DNA of 64,000 nucleotides from Panagrolaimus kolymaensis (lineage: Eukaryota; Nematoda; Chromadorea; Rhabditida; Panagrolaimidae), in contig JAJQJQ010000038.1 in the NCBI GenBank assembly GCA_028622995.1, forward strand, positions 1,488,001-1,552,000, in the 5' to 3' direction. Below are positions 23,801 to 34,930 of this stretch, piece after piece; position 1 is the stretch's first letter, and every line of letters begins with the position of its first letter. The notes below the pieces were generated by a model, which saw only the letters and a list, made by a program, of their open reading frames with translations, made no database searches and was not told the DNA's origin. A program made the translations under genes and the position numbers.

Positions 23801-26525
23801 CCATATCAAAAATAGCATCCTCAAATAAATTTTTGAAGCCTTAATCATATTTGTTGGAAGAAAAAAAGTGTTTATGAAGCAAAATATTATTTACTCTCAT
23901 AAATAATTCAATAATCATAAATTTCAAAGAAGAAAAAAACAAACAAATATAAAAAAAGAAATAATAAAAAGAAACTAAATCCATTTAATTAAAAAAAGTT
24001 TATTTTTCTTCTCTCTCTATTATTTAAGAACAACAACAAATTACTTAATACCGGATACCGGAAATGTCTTTTTTTATCCAAAAAGTACTTTTTTATTTTT
24101 ATGTTTCGTGTAAAACAAACGATCTGTGCAAAAAATATAGGAGTGCTGATGGCGAAGAATGTCAATATCATCCATCCATTGATAATAACACCAGAAGAAG
24201 AAAAAAAAAGTAACCACCAAAACCAAAATCAAAATCAAAAAAAAAAAGCGATGGATTGAAAAAAACTATCAAAACTATCATGTCGAATATTGGTGGAGAT
24301 ACTGCGTCGAAACGATGTTGATGTTGATCGCGTAGGAGCATGCTGAAGCATCACACGGACGACAACAACAAATACAACACAAAAACAAAATAAACGCGCG
24401 CATGGTGGCGATGGTGGAGGATGATGTAAAATTAAAACCACCACACCAGAAAAAAAAAAGAGAAAAAGAAATATATTTAAAAATCGACGGCAAGGCAATA
24501 AATATATTTATCGCAAAAACAAAACAGTCTCAAAAACATTGATTTTTTGTTTTAACAACCGACATAAATAAAAAAAAATGACGGCGACGATCACCAGTCG
24601 ATAAACGAATATAAAAGGCACGAAATACTAAAAACATTTTTTTCTTTTAGAGCACCAATGAATTCAGTGACAGAAAGTTTTTGGCTTCTTGTTAGATGGG
24701 TTTCACCGATAACAATCGGCACTTTTTTATTATTTTTCCTATGGTTCAATAAACATATGAACATAGAAGGAAAGAACGGGGATAGAGAAAGAGAAAAATA
24801 GAAAAATCAAATATTAAATAAATGAATGAATGAAAAAAAGCAGTAGCCAAAAAAAAGTTGTCTATTTCTTATTTTATTATCAGATATCAAAAAATTTGGA
24901 GAGCAGAACGAACGAAAGAGAAGATAAAAGTTTATATTTTTTTACGACGAGACAAGGAAAAAAAGTCACTGATAACAAACAAGTTTCACGTTCATTTCTT
25001 GATTGAAAATGGAAAAACTTAAGTTTGGATAACATTGATTTCTTTATCCATTTTTAAGAAAGACAAAATGGAAAACAAAAGAGAAGAAAATTGACGATTT
25101 AAAGAATAGGAAGAATTGATGGATCAACAAAAAAGCAACAAATAAAAAAAAAGAAAAGAAGAAAAAAGGAATAAGCTCGTTTTTTCTCATCCGTAAATAC
25201 GTTCAAAAATCGAATGAATGCCTCTGCGCAAAAAAGAAAAATGGAATATAAGTAGCAAGATAGAAGAAGATTTGACAAGAAAAAAAAATAGTGGTGGTAA
25301 AAAAAAGCAGTCAACAATTGTCGTCGTCCGATAATGCGCGGAATCCAAGCGAATAAAATATTTAAAAGAAAAAATAACTTCTTCTCACACTAATGCTAGT
25401 CGCTCGTTTATTCTTTCCACCGAAGCCAAAAAACAGCATAAAGATGATTTTTTATTTTTGAGAGAGAGGATTTTCTGGTTGAGCGGAAAAAAAGAGATAA
25501 GACGGATGAACAAGGGAAATTGTAAGTAAATTCATAAAAAAAACACTAATAAACTTTTAAAAAATAGAAAAAATAACTTTAACACTAATATAAAAAAATA
25601 ACTCTAAAAAAAGAAAGAAAAAGATAAGAATTTAAAAAAGATGTGATAAGAGAGAAAGTGAGAAGTTGATTCGCCGCCGCAAAAAAAATAAGGTTAAAAT
25701 ATTAAAATAACAAAAAAAATTATGAAAATATAAAGAAAGAAAAAAAAATTGAAAGTAGTAAGGCTGCTGCGCAAAAAACACGTAATATATAGATTTTTTT
25801 ATAAAAATGATTGAAGACGTAAAATGAGTGAGACAAGTTAAAAAAAAGAATGACTGTCGTCAATTAATTAATTTGGCAAAAGACAGACAAGAAAAAAAGA
25901 CGATGATTGATCAAGACAAAGTTATAAAAAAAAGCATACCATCCAATGGGCATATAAATTTGTTTATTCATATACACTGATCCACTTAATAAAATATACC
26001 AACATGTTGCAGATTGGCCTTTCCTGAAAATTAAATATATTTTTAAACTTTTGTCTAAATTAAAATATAGTCTAAGAACTAAAATACAAATAAAGCAACG
26101 ATTTTCGCATTTGATTAATCCGATCGGATTTTTAGTTTTTTTTTGGATTTTTAGAATTTGGGTAAAATTATCTTAAATATTAGAAATTGAGTTGCTCAAA
26201 AGCAATCTGATGTGTTCCATAAAGAAACGAATGCATCATGAAAAGTTAAAGTCGAGCAAGACGTACCGAAATAGAACATGATTTTGATGATGCCGTTCAA
26301 GTCTAGCGGTTTGGCAAACAACTCGCAAAGGTGCATCATTCAAACAATTAAATATATCCAATTTTCGCAAATGATTATAAATAACATTGAGATCCTAGAA
26401 AAGCAAAAACATTTTTATTAAAAAATAATAAATATCTTTAAAAGCATCATCGAACTTACATCTTCTTTTCGATCCTTCGAATTTTTTGATAGAGATTGAT
26501 AAAATAATGCGTTATTTAAATACAT
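17850..26525 (-). CDS. pxf-1: Rap guanine nucleotide exchange factor, PDZ-GEF type
   Basis: Activates Rap GTPases at membranes and junctions; orthologue of RAPGEF2/6. Fourteen exons: 26525-26460, 26394-26267, 26023-25940, 23472-23397, 22771-22373, 22304-21789, 21731-21441, 21390-21254, 21194-20417, 20367-19867, 19815-19007, 18959-18683, 18634-18289, 18229-17850, total 1595 aa. Order: first cNMP-binding-like domain (about 23-120, ending VIDYPDVQRI), a long Gln/Ser/Asn-rich insert, second cNMP-like domain (about 515-650), RasGEF-N (about 655-770, FVEDFLLMYRVF), PDZ (about 775-865, GLKRGDE-ILEVNG), RA (about 1030-1120, YLTIYPTTTAKNIVQLAL), catalytic RasGEF (about 1140-1390, IEPTEYVDNLF, FNSMFAIVSGL, NFEKLRMIGRI), and a Ser-rich tail. 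The phosphate-binding segment of the second cNMP domain is degenerate (FGAQPIPD), as usual in this family. Intron 3 is 2.5 kb. Upstream non-coding or alternative first exons may exist. Confidence 0.93.
23473..25939 (-). other. 2.5 kb intron 3 of pxf-1
   Basis: Much longer than other introns in the window, most of which are 40-100 bases. It is bounded by GATG|gtatgc (minus strand) and TTTTCAG. It is A-rich, with no additional exon or nested gene that I can recognise; apparent short frames on the minus strand near 24235-24498 are low-complexity. Its size and position near the 5' end would suit an enhancer or an internal promoter, but nothing demonstrates one. Confidence 0.5.
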
Positions 26526-27238
26526 AATTACAACTTTGAATAGTTAGTATTAACTGACAATAGTGAGAAATAAAATAGTTTAATAATAATATTTAAATAT
26601 TCATAATAATAACTTTAAAATTAAATCAATCACTGACTCGTATGTTTTTAATCCACTTAAAAAAACTTTTATCCACGACGATCTTTTTTTTTCAATGGAG
26701 AATGCTGGCAATTTGCCAACCAAGAAAATAATTACAAAGCACCAAAGAAATGTGGGTGGATGACTGGCCAAATAAATACCATAAAAAAATATTTAAAAGG
26801 TTGGTTTAAATTATGCTTTTTTATATAAATAAAAAAATAATGAGATTACAAGGCGCTTGAAAAAAAAATTCCTTTACTTGCAAAAAAGTTTTTTTTCAAG
26901 AGCGTGCACGCTCAATGTAAACGCGGCTGAAAAAAAAATGTTCTCAAATGGAATACCCTGAATTGAATGGTTGCTTTTACTGTGTGTCACAGCGTCGATC
27001 AAGAGAGTTTTTTCAACCCTATCTATCTGTGTGTACGCTAATAATCAAGCATGCAAAAATATTTTAGCTTTTTTTTATCCCTTAACTTTAATATTATATT
27101 TTTTTAACTTTTGGCTTTATTCCTAAGAGATTTTACTATCGCGTTGTTCTCCATTTTAAGCTATATTAATTTATAAATAATATAAAATATAGTTGTTTAA
27201 GGGTAAAGTTCTATCCATATTTTGTCACAACAGCAAAC
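26526..27238. promoter_or_regulatory. Divergent intergenic region between pxf-1 and rack-1
   Basis: 713 bases separate the two start codons, which face away from each other, so both promoters must lie here or in upstream non-coding exons. The sequence is AT-rich apart from a patch near 26905-26930 and 26985-27040. I do not recognise a core promoter element with confidence. Confidence 0.45.
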
Positions 27239-28320
27239 ATGGCATCAGGTGAAGTCCTAAAATTGGTTGGTGTTCTTAAAGGACATACTGGTTGGGTTAC
27301 ACAAGTAATTACAACTCCAGAAAATCCTGACATCCTTGTCTCTGCTTCTCGAGGTATGCAAGTTTATTTCCCTCATACTTTTAAGTTTATTATATTCCCC
27401 AACTTAATTTTTTAGATAAGTCTTTGATTGTTTGGAGCCTTGGAGAAGGTGATCGTTCATCAGCTGAAAATGTTGTAGTTGGAAAACCATTGCGTGCCCT
27501 TCGTGGTCATGCTCACTTCGTTGCTGATGTTTCCCTTTCCTCCGATGGGCAATATGCTCTTTCAGGTTCATGGGACAAATCTCTTCGCCTTTGGGATTTA
27601 CACACGTATGTTCCACTTAAACTTTAAGCTTTACTTATAAAATATTTAAATTTTAGTGGCCAAACCACCCGTCGTTTTGCTTCCCACACCAAAGATGTCC
27701 TTTCCGTTGCATTCTCGGCTGATAACCGTCAAATTGTTTCCGGTTCTCGAGATCGTACCATCAAACTTTGGAATACCCTTGCTCAATGTAAACATACTAT
27801 TGTTGATGAATGTCATAGTGATTGGGTTTCCACTGTACGATTCTCTCCATCCGTACAAAATCCAGCTATTATTTCTGGTGGTTGGGATGGCGTTGTAAAA
27901 GTTTGGAATCTTTCCAATTGCCGTTTGAAGACCAATCACATCGGTCATTCGGGTTACATCAACTCCGTCACCGTTTCCCCTGATGGTTCCCTTTGCGCTT
28001 CGGGTGGCAAAGATGGTACATCCATGTTATGGGATCTTAATGAAGGCAAACATCTTTACACTCTTAGCGGTCATGAAGTTGTTAATGCTTTATCATTTTC
28101 ACCTGATCGTTATTGGTTATCTGCTGCCGTTGGATCCGTTATTAAGATTTGGGATCTTGAAACTAAATCATCTATCGATGATTTGAAAATTGATGCCACT
28201 GGTGCTACCGCTCGCAAAAACGCTGCTGAAGTCACTTCCCTCGCTTGGTCATCTGATGGACGAACTTTATATGCTGGGTATACCGATAATGTAATCCGCA
28301 TTTGGCGCCTTCACGTTTAA
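27239..28320 (+). CDS. rack-1: RACK1, ribosome-associated seven-WD scaffold
   Basis: Beta-propeller bound to the 40S subunit near the mRNA exit; it also scaffolds PKC and other kinases. Three exons (27239-27353, 27416-27605, 27657-28320) give 322 aa, close to the usual 317-325. The seven WD repeats are visible, with [46 protein letters not shown] and a final repeat closing with IRIWRLHV. The reading frame favours C-ending and GGT/CGT codons more than its neighbours (for example TCC, CGT, GTC), as expected for a very highly expressed protein. A polyadenylation signal lies 100 bases past the stop. Confidence 0.97.
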
Positions 28321-28420
28321 AAAAAACTGTTTCTTTTTATGTTTTCAATAATCATTTATTGGATATTTTATTGTCGTCGTCTTTGAGTTGTTTTGATTTT
28401 TTCGCTAATTCTGTTAGCAA

Positions 28421-28426
28421 AATAAA
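28421..28426 (+). terminator. Polyadenylation signal of rack-1
   Basis: Canonical AATAAA 100 bases downstream of the rack-1 stop codon. It is the first canonical hexamer on this strand after the stop, so the likely 3' end follows within about 20 bases. Confidence 0.6.
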
Positions 28427-28985
28427 TTGTTGATAATTATAATTATATTTATTTTTGCAATTCTCACAACAACATCAACAATTAAAGTTTGTTTTATAAA
28501 AGACATTAACAAAAAAAAAACCCTTTTGTAACAAAGCCTAAATTTAAAAAGGTGCTGCTCCTCAAACTTTGCACTCATAAATAAAGTATCTTGTTTGAAA
28601 ATATTTAAAATTTGGAATAAAGTCTTTATTTAAAAAATGAGAAAATTAAAAAAAACTTGAATTTGAAAACAATCTTTAAAGTTATAAAATAAATGTCTCA
28701 GCCCCTTTTTATTAAATGTTCTTGCATAATAATTCAGTTGAGGCAATTGTAGTATACTTTAGTCAACCTAGAACTACAAAACTTTTAGTTCTTTAAATTA
28801 TTTTTTATGCAAAACAAACTTTCTGGCTTAACGTGACCTTCATATTGATGATAAGAATTTCTTCAGTTATTGCATTTGTGGTTACTGCATAAGTAAAATA
28901 ATCTTAAAATCTTACTTAAATAAACTTTTATAATATATTTTTTTCCCTGGCTATTGACGAGAAATTTTTATCTTAATTATACTTG

Positions 28986-28996
28986 TTTTTTTACAG
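28986..28996 (+). promoter_or_regulatory. Candidate trans-splice acceptor before ATAD1
   Basis: TTTTTTTACAG immediately precedes ATTGATC and the ATG at 29004. A strong acceptor 7 bases upstream of a start codon without any obvious upstream exon is typical of nematode spliced-leader addition. A short upstream cis-spliced exon is the alternative. Confidence 0.5.
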
Positions 28997-29003
28997 ATTG
29001 ATC

Positions 29004-30273
29004 ATGTCTTCTTCACCCAGCAGAGAAATTATTGTTTCATTAATACGTATTTGTATTGCTTGTGCGGGAACATATTTCTCTGTCAAGTTAATGCTAAAAG
29101 CATTGGACCCTAATAAGGATCAAAAGGAAAAATCAGCAAAGAAAGCTGAAGAGCTTTTAAAAATTATTGATTTACCAACCGATATTGAAATTGATGATTA
29201 TGAAATGCGAATTGCTGCTATGCTTGTTCCACCTGCAAATGGAATAGACTTCAAGGAAATTGGTGGGCTTGATGCTGTTATTAAAGAAATTAGTCAACGA
29301 GTTATTTTGCCTTTACGTCTTCTAAATGAGCAAAGATCCCTTCCCGCAAGTTCGTTATTAACGCCAGCTAAGGGTTTACTTTTATATGGGCATCCAGGAT
29401 GTGGAAAAACTATGATTGCAAGAGCTGTAGCTAAATCCATTCATGCCCGATTTATCGAACTTGATGTTTCAGTTTTAACTGATAAATGGTATGGAGAATC
29501 ACATAAATTAGTTGCAGCACTTTTTTCATTTGTAAGTTTTCTTCCAAAAAATTATTATATTTTAACTTTTGAATATATGAAACTTTTTTTATAGGCAAAG
29601 AAAGTAGAACCCTGCATTATTTTCATCGATGAAATTGACGGACTTTTACGAGATCGCTTTGATTCAGATAATGAAACAACAGCGATGATTAAATCTCAAT
29701 TTATGTCATTATGGGATGGCTTTGCAAGCAGTAACAACAAAGTTATAATCATGGGTGCTACAAATACTCCAAATTCCGTTGATCCTGCAATCTTTCGACG
29801 TTTGCCATTTCGAATTGAAGTTCCCAAACCCAATTCAAAAGCGAGAATAGAAATTTTAAAAATTGTTTTGAAAAATGAAAAATGCGACAAACTCGATTTT
29901 GAACAGTTGGCAAATTTAACAGAAACTATGGCTGCGTCTGATCTTAAAGAAATTTGCCGAACAGCTGCGTTGCATGCTTTGGCCAAAGCTTATGATGCTG
30001 ATAATCAGTAAGTTTTTTAGTTTTGTTTGTTTATTTTATGGCTTTTTTCCACTTTTTTTTTATCATTGAAATGTTTTTTTTAGTTTAATTAGCCCTAATT
30101 TGACTCTCACCCAAAATGATTTGATTGTTTCAATTTATGAATATTTTAATAACTCATTTCCTCGATCGGTAGTTATTACACCTGAAATTCAAAAAGCCAT
30201 TGGAGAAGATATTAAAAAATTTGATCAAAAAATGAAAGAAATTATTGAAAAGGAGACTCAAGATCTTGAATAA
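29004..30273 (+). CDS. ATAD1: Mitochondrial/peroxisomal outer-membrane AAA ATPase (ATAD1/MSP1)
   Basis: Extracts mislocalised tail-anchored proteins from the mitochondrial outer membrane. Three exons (29004-29531, 29595-30007, 30084-30273) give 376 aa, the usual family size. An N-terminal membrane segment (about 10-32, SLIRICIACAGTYFSVKLML) is followed by a short linker and one AAA module: Walker A GHPGCGKT (129-136), pore loop KWYGES (161-166), Walker B IIFIDEID (D188/E189), and the arginine-finger pair in AIFRRLPFRIEV. ATAMIKSQFMSLWDG matches human ATAD1 closely. Walker A has His in place of the usual second Pro. The likely C. elegans counterpart is the gene called mspn-1. The start was chosen at the ATG right after the acceptor-like TTTACAG. 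Confidence 0.95.
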
Positions 30274-31037
30274 AAAAAATGTTTAGCTTTGGCCTTAAAA
30301 ATCTTAGGATACTCGTAGTTTTAGCTTTTTGTTTAAAAAATGCTTATATTGCCTTTATTTTTGTTGTTTATTATTTTTATAGTCAATATTATTGTTTCAA
30401 TTCAATATGCGGGTATAAAAAAAATTATTTAGATTAAAAAATAAAAGAGATTTTTTTATTATGGAACAAATAAAAAATTAAAGCGATACCAATATTTTTT
30501 ATATGTTTGAGTGCATTGATACTCCAAAGACCATTGTAAAGGTTAAAAGAAAAAAGAAAGAGAGAGAAAAAAGATTGTCAATCAGCAAAAAAAGCGATTC
30601 GATTGGCGACTATTAATTGCCCTTAACTAACGAATAATGATTGCAGTTGTTTCTTCTTCCCTCTCTATATTTTATTTTTATTTTTGTCTCGTGTGTGTTT
30701 AGATTTTTTTTATTGCCTTTCTTTTTCCTTATTTTTCTCGAACGCATTTTTTTTCTTCTCACCACCGATTTGTTTCTTTCTCACTTTTTTTTAGCTCACT
30801 TTCTTTGAAGACTTTTTTGTTAAAAAGTTTTTTTAAAAATAGTTGAGAAGCTTGTTTTCTAGAGAGCGGGTCTAAAATTCTAAAACACTTTTCTCAAATT
30901 GAATTTTTTTGGCGTGGTCAAAAAATGAAAACAATGCGTTATTCTATTCCCTTGTTTTTTGAGTTTCCATTTTTGAGTCAAAAAATAAAAAAGAGTTTTA
31001 GAGACATCCGAACTTGAATTTAAAATAAAATAAAACA
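30274..31037. other. Intergenic, ATAD1 to gta-1
   Basis: AT-rich with a marked pyrimidine-rich stretch at about 30650-30800. A possible AG acceptor (AGTTTTAG ending at 31001) lies 36 bases before the gta-1 ATG. No gene is seen. Confidence 0.45.
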
Positions 31038-32760
31038 ATGCAGCCATCTTCTGCATTAGCTTTAAGCCGAACTGCTGCTGCTATTAATGGCATTCGATGC
31101 CTTAGTGGAATTGCCACAAATGAACCATCAAAACCTTCAATAAAAACTAAAATTCCTGGACCCAAATCAGATAGCTTCAAAACTGAAATGGCAAAAGTTC
31201 ATGTAAAAACCATATTTTTTTATTATTTCTTTCAATCAAAGATTTGTTTTACTTTTAGCAAAATCCATCAGTAAAATTCTTTGTTGATTATGAAAAATCT
31301 TTTGGTAATTATCTCGTGGATGCAGATGGAAATGAAATTCTTGATACTTTTATGCAAATTTCTTCCATTCCACTTGGTTATAATCATCCTGAATTGGTTG
31401 CATGTCACAAAGATCCCCGATTTATCGTTAGCTTTTTCTTTTTATAAAATTAAGAAAATCGTTTTTATGTTTGATTTTAGACCGCTGCAGTAAGTCGCCC
31501 AGCTCTTGGATCTTTTCCCAGAACTGATTTCGCTGAGCTAGTTAGCAATGCATTAATTTCTATCGCTCCCAAAGGCCTTAGTGCAGTTCAAACAATGATG
31601 GATGGAACATCAGCGAATGAAAATGCCCTTAAAACTGCTTTCATTCATTATCAATCTCAAAAACGTGGCGGAAAATCTCCAACTCAAGCTGATTTAGAAT
31701 CATGCATGAATCAACAACTTCCTGGAACTCCACATCTTTCAGTTCTTGGATTTCATGGAGCTTTTCATGGGCGTTCATTGGCTATGCTTAGTGTTACTCG
31801 GTAAATTATAGGTTACTATAGCTTAAAAACTTTTGCATTTTTTAGTTCAAAAGCCATTCACAAAGTTGATATTCCTGCTTTTGATTGGCCCATCGCTAAT
31901 TTCCCCCGATACAAATATCCATTAGAAAAGCATGAAGAACACAATCATTCCGAAGATGAAAATTGTCTTAAAAATGTTCGAGATCTTATTGCTGATCGCA
32001 AAAAGAATAAACGCGATGTGGCTGCAGTTATTGTTGAACCCATTCAAAGTGAAGGTGGAGATCATCATGCTTCCGCAGAATTTTTCCATGGCTTACAAAA
32101 AATTTGTCAAGAAAATGGTGTTTGCTTTATCGTGGATGAAGTTCAAACTGGTGCTGGAGCTAGTGGAACCATGTGGGCTCATGAACAATGGAATCTTCCA
32201 ACTTCACCTGATATTGTTACATTCTCCAAAAAAGCATTGATTGGAGGATATTATTATAAAAATGATTTCAAAATTAATGAAGTAAGATAATTAGAAAATG
32301 GAAAAAGTGTACTAAGAAACGAATTTCAGCCTTATCGAATTTACAATACTTGGATGGGAGAACCAACTAAGCTTGTGATCCTTGAAAAAGCTGTCCAAGT
32401 TATCAAACGTGAAAATTTGGTTCAAAAAACTAAAGAAATTGGAGAAGAATTAATTAAAGGATTAAAACGCCTTGAATCACATTTCCCTCAAAAAGTAAAC
32501 ATTTTTCATTTTCCAAAGCTGACTAAACCCAGGAAAATTGCTTTTAGGTTTTCAATGTACGTGGAATGGGAACTCTTGTTGCATTCGATACTTGCGATTC
32601 CCAAACCCGAGACAAACTTATGGATATTGCTCTTCAAAAGGGTCTTCAAATTGGTGGTTGTGGTGATACCAGCATTCGATTCCGTCCCGCTCTAATTTTT
32701 GCAGATAAACATTTGCAAATTACAATGGATTTGCTTGAAAAATCTATCAAATCTCTCTAA
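31038..32760 (+). CDS. gta-1: 4-aminobutyrate aminotransferase (GABA transaminase)
   Basis: PLP enzyme that converts GABA plus 2-oxoglutarate to succinic semialdehyde plus glutamate in the mitochondrial matrix. Six exons (31038-31202, 31259-31426, 31481-31800, 31846-32281, 32330-32494, 32548-32760) give 488 aa. The first about 30 residues are Ser/Ala/Arg-rich and fit a mitochondrial presequence. Signature pieces: NENALKTAFIHYQSQKRG, VIVEPIQSEGGDHHAS, FIVDEVQTG, the PLP-lysine segment TFSKKALIGG (K346/K347), YRIYNTWMGEPTK and the terminal GGCGDTSIRFRPAL, all close to mammalian ABAT. The two cysteines that hold a 2Fe-2S cluster in pig and human enzyme (CGSC) are Asp152 and Ser155 here (DGTS), so no such cluster is expected. 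Confidence 0.95.
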
Positions 32761-33173
32761 ATCAAAAATTTAATTAACTCAAAAGTTGGGCTTAGAAAAA
32801 AACAAGCAAAAAATTTATTTTCCCAAACACCACTTTTTAGCCATCTTTTGCCAATATCTTGCTTTTTTCATTTCAAACTTTACATTTTTTATCATTGCTC
32901 AAAATTTTACTTTAAAAATATTTTAAGTTTCCATAAATGATTGTTTTGCCTGTAATATCCCTTACCATCTTTGTTATTTCCCTTTTTTAAATTCATTGAG
33001 AAAGTTAGTAGTATTATCTATTAGTTGTAGCAATAATACCTAAATTAAAATAAACTTTAGTATTTTGTGTTATGTTTTTTATTTTAAACGATGTTTTGAT
33101 TTCGTGAGGTATAAAATAAAACGTGTTTTTCTTTTTGATAAATATTTTACATATTCTTTCAAGATTATAGTTA
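32761..33173. other. Intergenic, gta-1 to GatA
   Basis: 413 bases of AT-rich DNA. An acceptor-like ATTATAG (ending 33170) sits 3 bases before the GatA ATG and could accept a spliced leader. Nothing else is seen. Confidence 0.45.
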
Positions 33174-34746
33174 ATGACAGTAATCAAAAATGCGATTAAA
33201 AAGGCTATTGGTTCTCGACATTTTAATGGACTTATAACAGAAACATTTGAAACTGCTTTGGAACAAGAAAGACATGCAATTGAAAGAGGCTTAACTCCGT
33301 TTGCTTTGGTTGTCAAAGATTGCTTTGCGTAAGTTTTTTTTAAACATTTGCTTGTATTTTTATATATGTATTTTCTTTTTAGAGTTGAAGATGTTCGAAT
33401 GACATGTGCTTCAAAGATGCTTGAAAACTTTGTTCCAAATTATACATCAACAGTGATTCAAAAATTGATCGATCATGGAGCTTGCATTATTGGAAAAGCT
33501 AATTTGGATGCTTTTGGAATGGGTTCAACAAGTACTCAAAGTTATTTTGGTCCAGTTAAAGGTTCTATTAGTAATATTGAAACGTTAGATAATGATTGGA
33601 GAATTGCTGGTGGATCTTCGGGTGGTTGTGCTGTTGCTTGTCATCAAGGTTTTGCTGATGTGTGAGTGACTTTTTCATTTGTGTTATTGATTTCATTTGC
33701 ATATTTCTTTAGAGCTATTGGATCAGATACTGGTGGATCAACTCGTAATCCTGCAGCATTTCATGGTATTTTTGGCTTCAAACCTTCTTATGGTACACTT
33801 TCTCGTCATGGTCTTGTACCACTTGCAAATTCATTCGACTCTCCTGCTATATTTGCTAAAACAGCGACAGAATGTGCTCAATATTATGGTAAAAAAGCTT
33901 CTTGTATTTCTTTCTTATATTATCAATCATTTTCTAGATATGATGACTGGTACAGATATTTTTGATAGTACGTCGACAACGTCATTGCCTTATTCAAAAT
34001 TGGATTTACCTCAGATACGAATTGGCATTCCAAGAGAATATCATCATCCAAATTTATCAACGGATAGCTTAGCTGCATGGAAAGCTGCATCAGAATTATT
34101 TAAAGCAGCTGGTTGCAAAGTTATTGATGTTGATTTGAAGCATACCGATTATTCAATTGTTTGTTATCATATTTTGGCGGAAACTGATATCGCTTCCAAT
34201 ATGGCAAGATTCGATGGAATTACTTTTGGCCATCGTACTAACGAAGAAGTTTCAACATTCAATGATTTACTGGCATTTTCAAGGAGTGAATCTCTCAATG
34301 ATACTGTTAGAAGGAGGATATTTGTTGGGAATTATTACAATGTTCGAGAGTAAGGAACTTTCTACTAACTTGTTTATGAGTAACCTTTGTATGTTTATTT
34401 TAGAAACCGTGGGAAATACTTTCAACAAGCCGCAAAAGTTCGTCGTCTAATCAAACAAGATTTCGATCAAGTATTCAATCATGTTGATGTTCTTTTAACT
34501 CCTGTAACAAGCCATTCAGCTCCATATTATTCCGAAGTGAGTGCTGAGAAATTCAAACATCGTCAACGACAAGATGATTATTTTACTCAACCTGCGAATA
34601 TGGCTGGACTTCCTGCAATTTCAATACCTTTTGCAACATGTGGTGAAGGTTTACCTATAGGTGTTCAACTTATTTGTAATTATCTTGATGATTATCGTTT
34701 ACTTGATGTTGCTAATATGTTGTATACCTTGAATGTGTCTAGATAG
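33174..34746 (+). CDS. QRSL1: Mitochondrial Glu-tRNA(Gln) amidotransferase subunit A
   Basis: Amidase-signature subunit that releases ammonia from glutamine so that mitochondrial Glu-tRNA(Gln) is converted to Gln-tRNA(Gln), in complex with GatB and GatC. Five exons (33174-33328, 33383-33661, 33713-33888, 33938-34349, 34404-34746) give 454 aa. The catalytic Ser-cisSer-Lys triad is intact: K48 in VVKDCFA, the cis-Ser in GGSSGG (about 128-133), and nucleophile S154 in [12 protein letters not shown]. The C-terminal part has [13 protein letters not shown] and [13 protein letters not shown], both typical of GatA. The short N terminus is slightly clipped relative to bacterial GatA, and no strong mitochondrial presequence is visible. 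It converges on pat-6 with 184 bases between stop codons. Confidence 0.94.
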
Positions 34747-34805
34747 TATGTATGTATAAATTTATTTGTTATTGTCAATAGATAGATAAACGTTAAATTT
34801 TTGTT

Positions 34806-34811
34806 AATAAA
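34806..34811 (+). terminator. Polyadenylation signal of GatA gene
   Basis: AATAAA 60 bases after the stop codon at 34746, inside the short interval shared with the convergent parvin gene. Confidence 0.55.
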
Positions 34812-34930
34812 GATTGATGGCAGTTTCGGTTATTTTTACATATAAGAAAAATGATAAAAAGAATTAAATAATTTTTAAAGGCACGATTAACTTAGAAAGT
34901 TTTTAAAGCTGTAAATCTGGGTAATACTTT

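Larger units (their letters stand above)
28321..29003. other. Intergenic, rack-1 to ATAD1
   Basis: Contains the rack-1 3' UTR with AATAAA at 28421 and, at its right end, the candidate splice-leader acceptor of the ATAD1 gene. Otherwise AT-rich with nothing recognised. At 683 bases the spacing is too long for a typical C. elegans-style operon. Confidence 0.5.

Noticed and set aside
23989..25317. Minus-strand frames within pxf-1 intron 3 as extra pxf-1 exons or a nested gene
   Set aside because: Flanking exons join in phase without them (CF-GKRNGM matches the family), and the peptides are low-complexity.
28321..34746. rack-1, ATAD1, gta-1 and GatA as one operon
   Set aside because: Same strand, but spacings of 683, 764 and 413 bases exceed the usual 100-200 of nematode operons, and the acceptors present fit SL1-type single-gene trans-splicing equally well.
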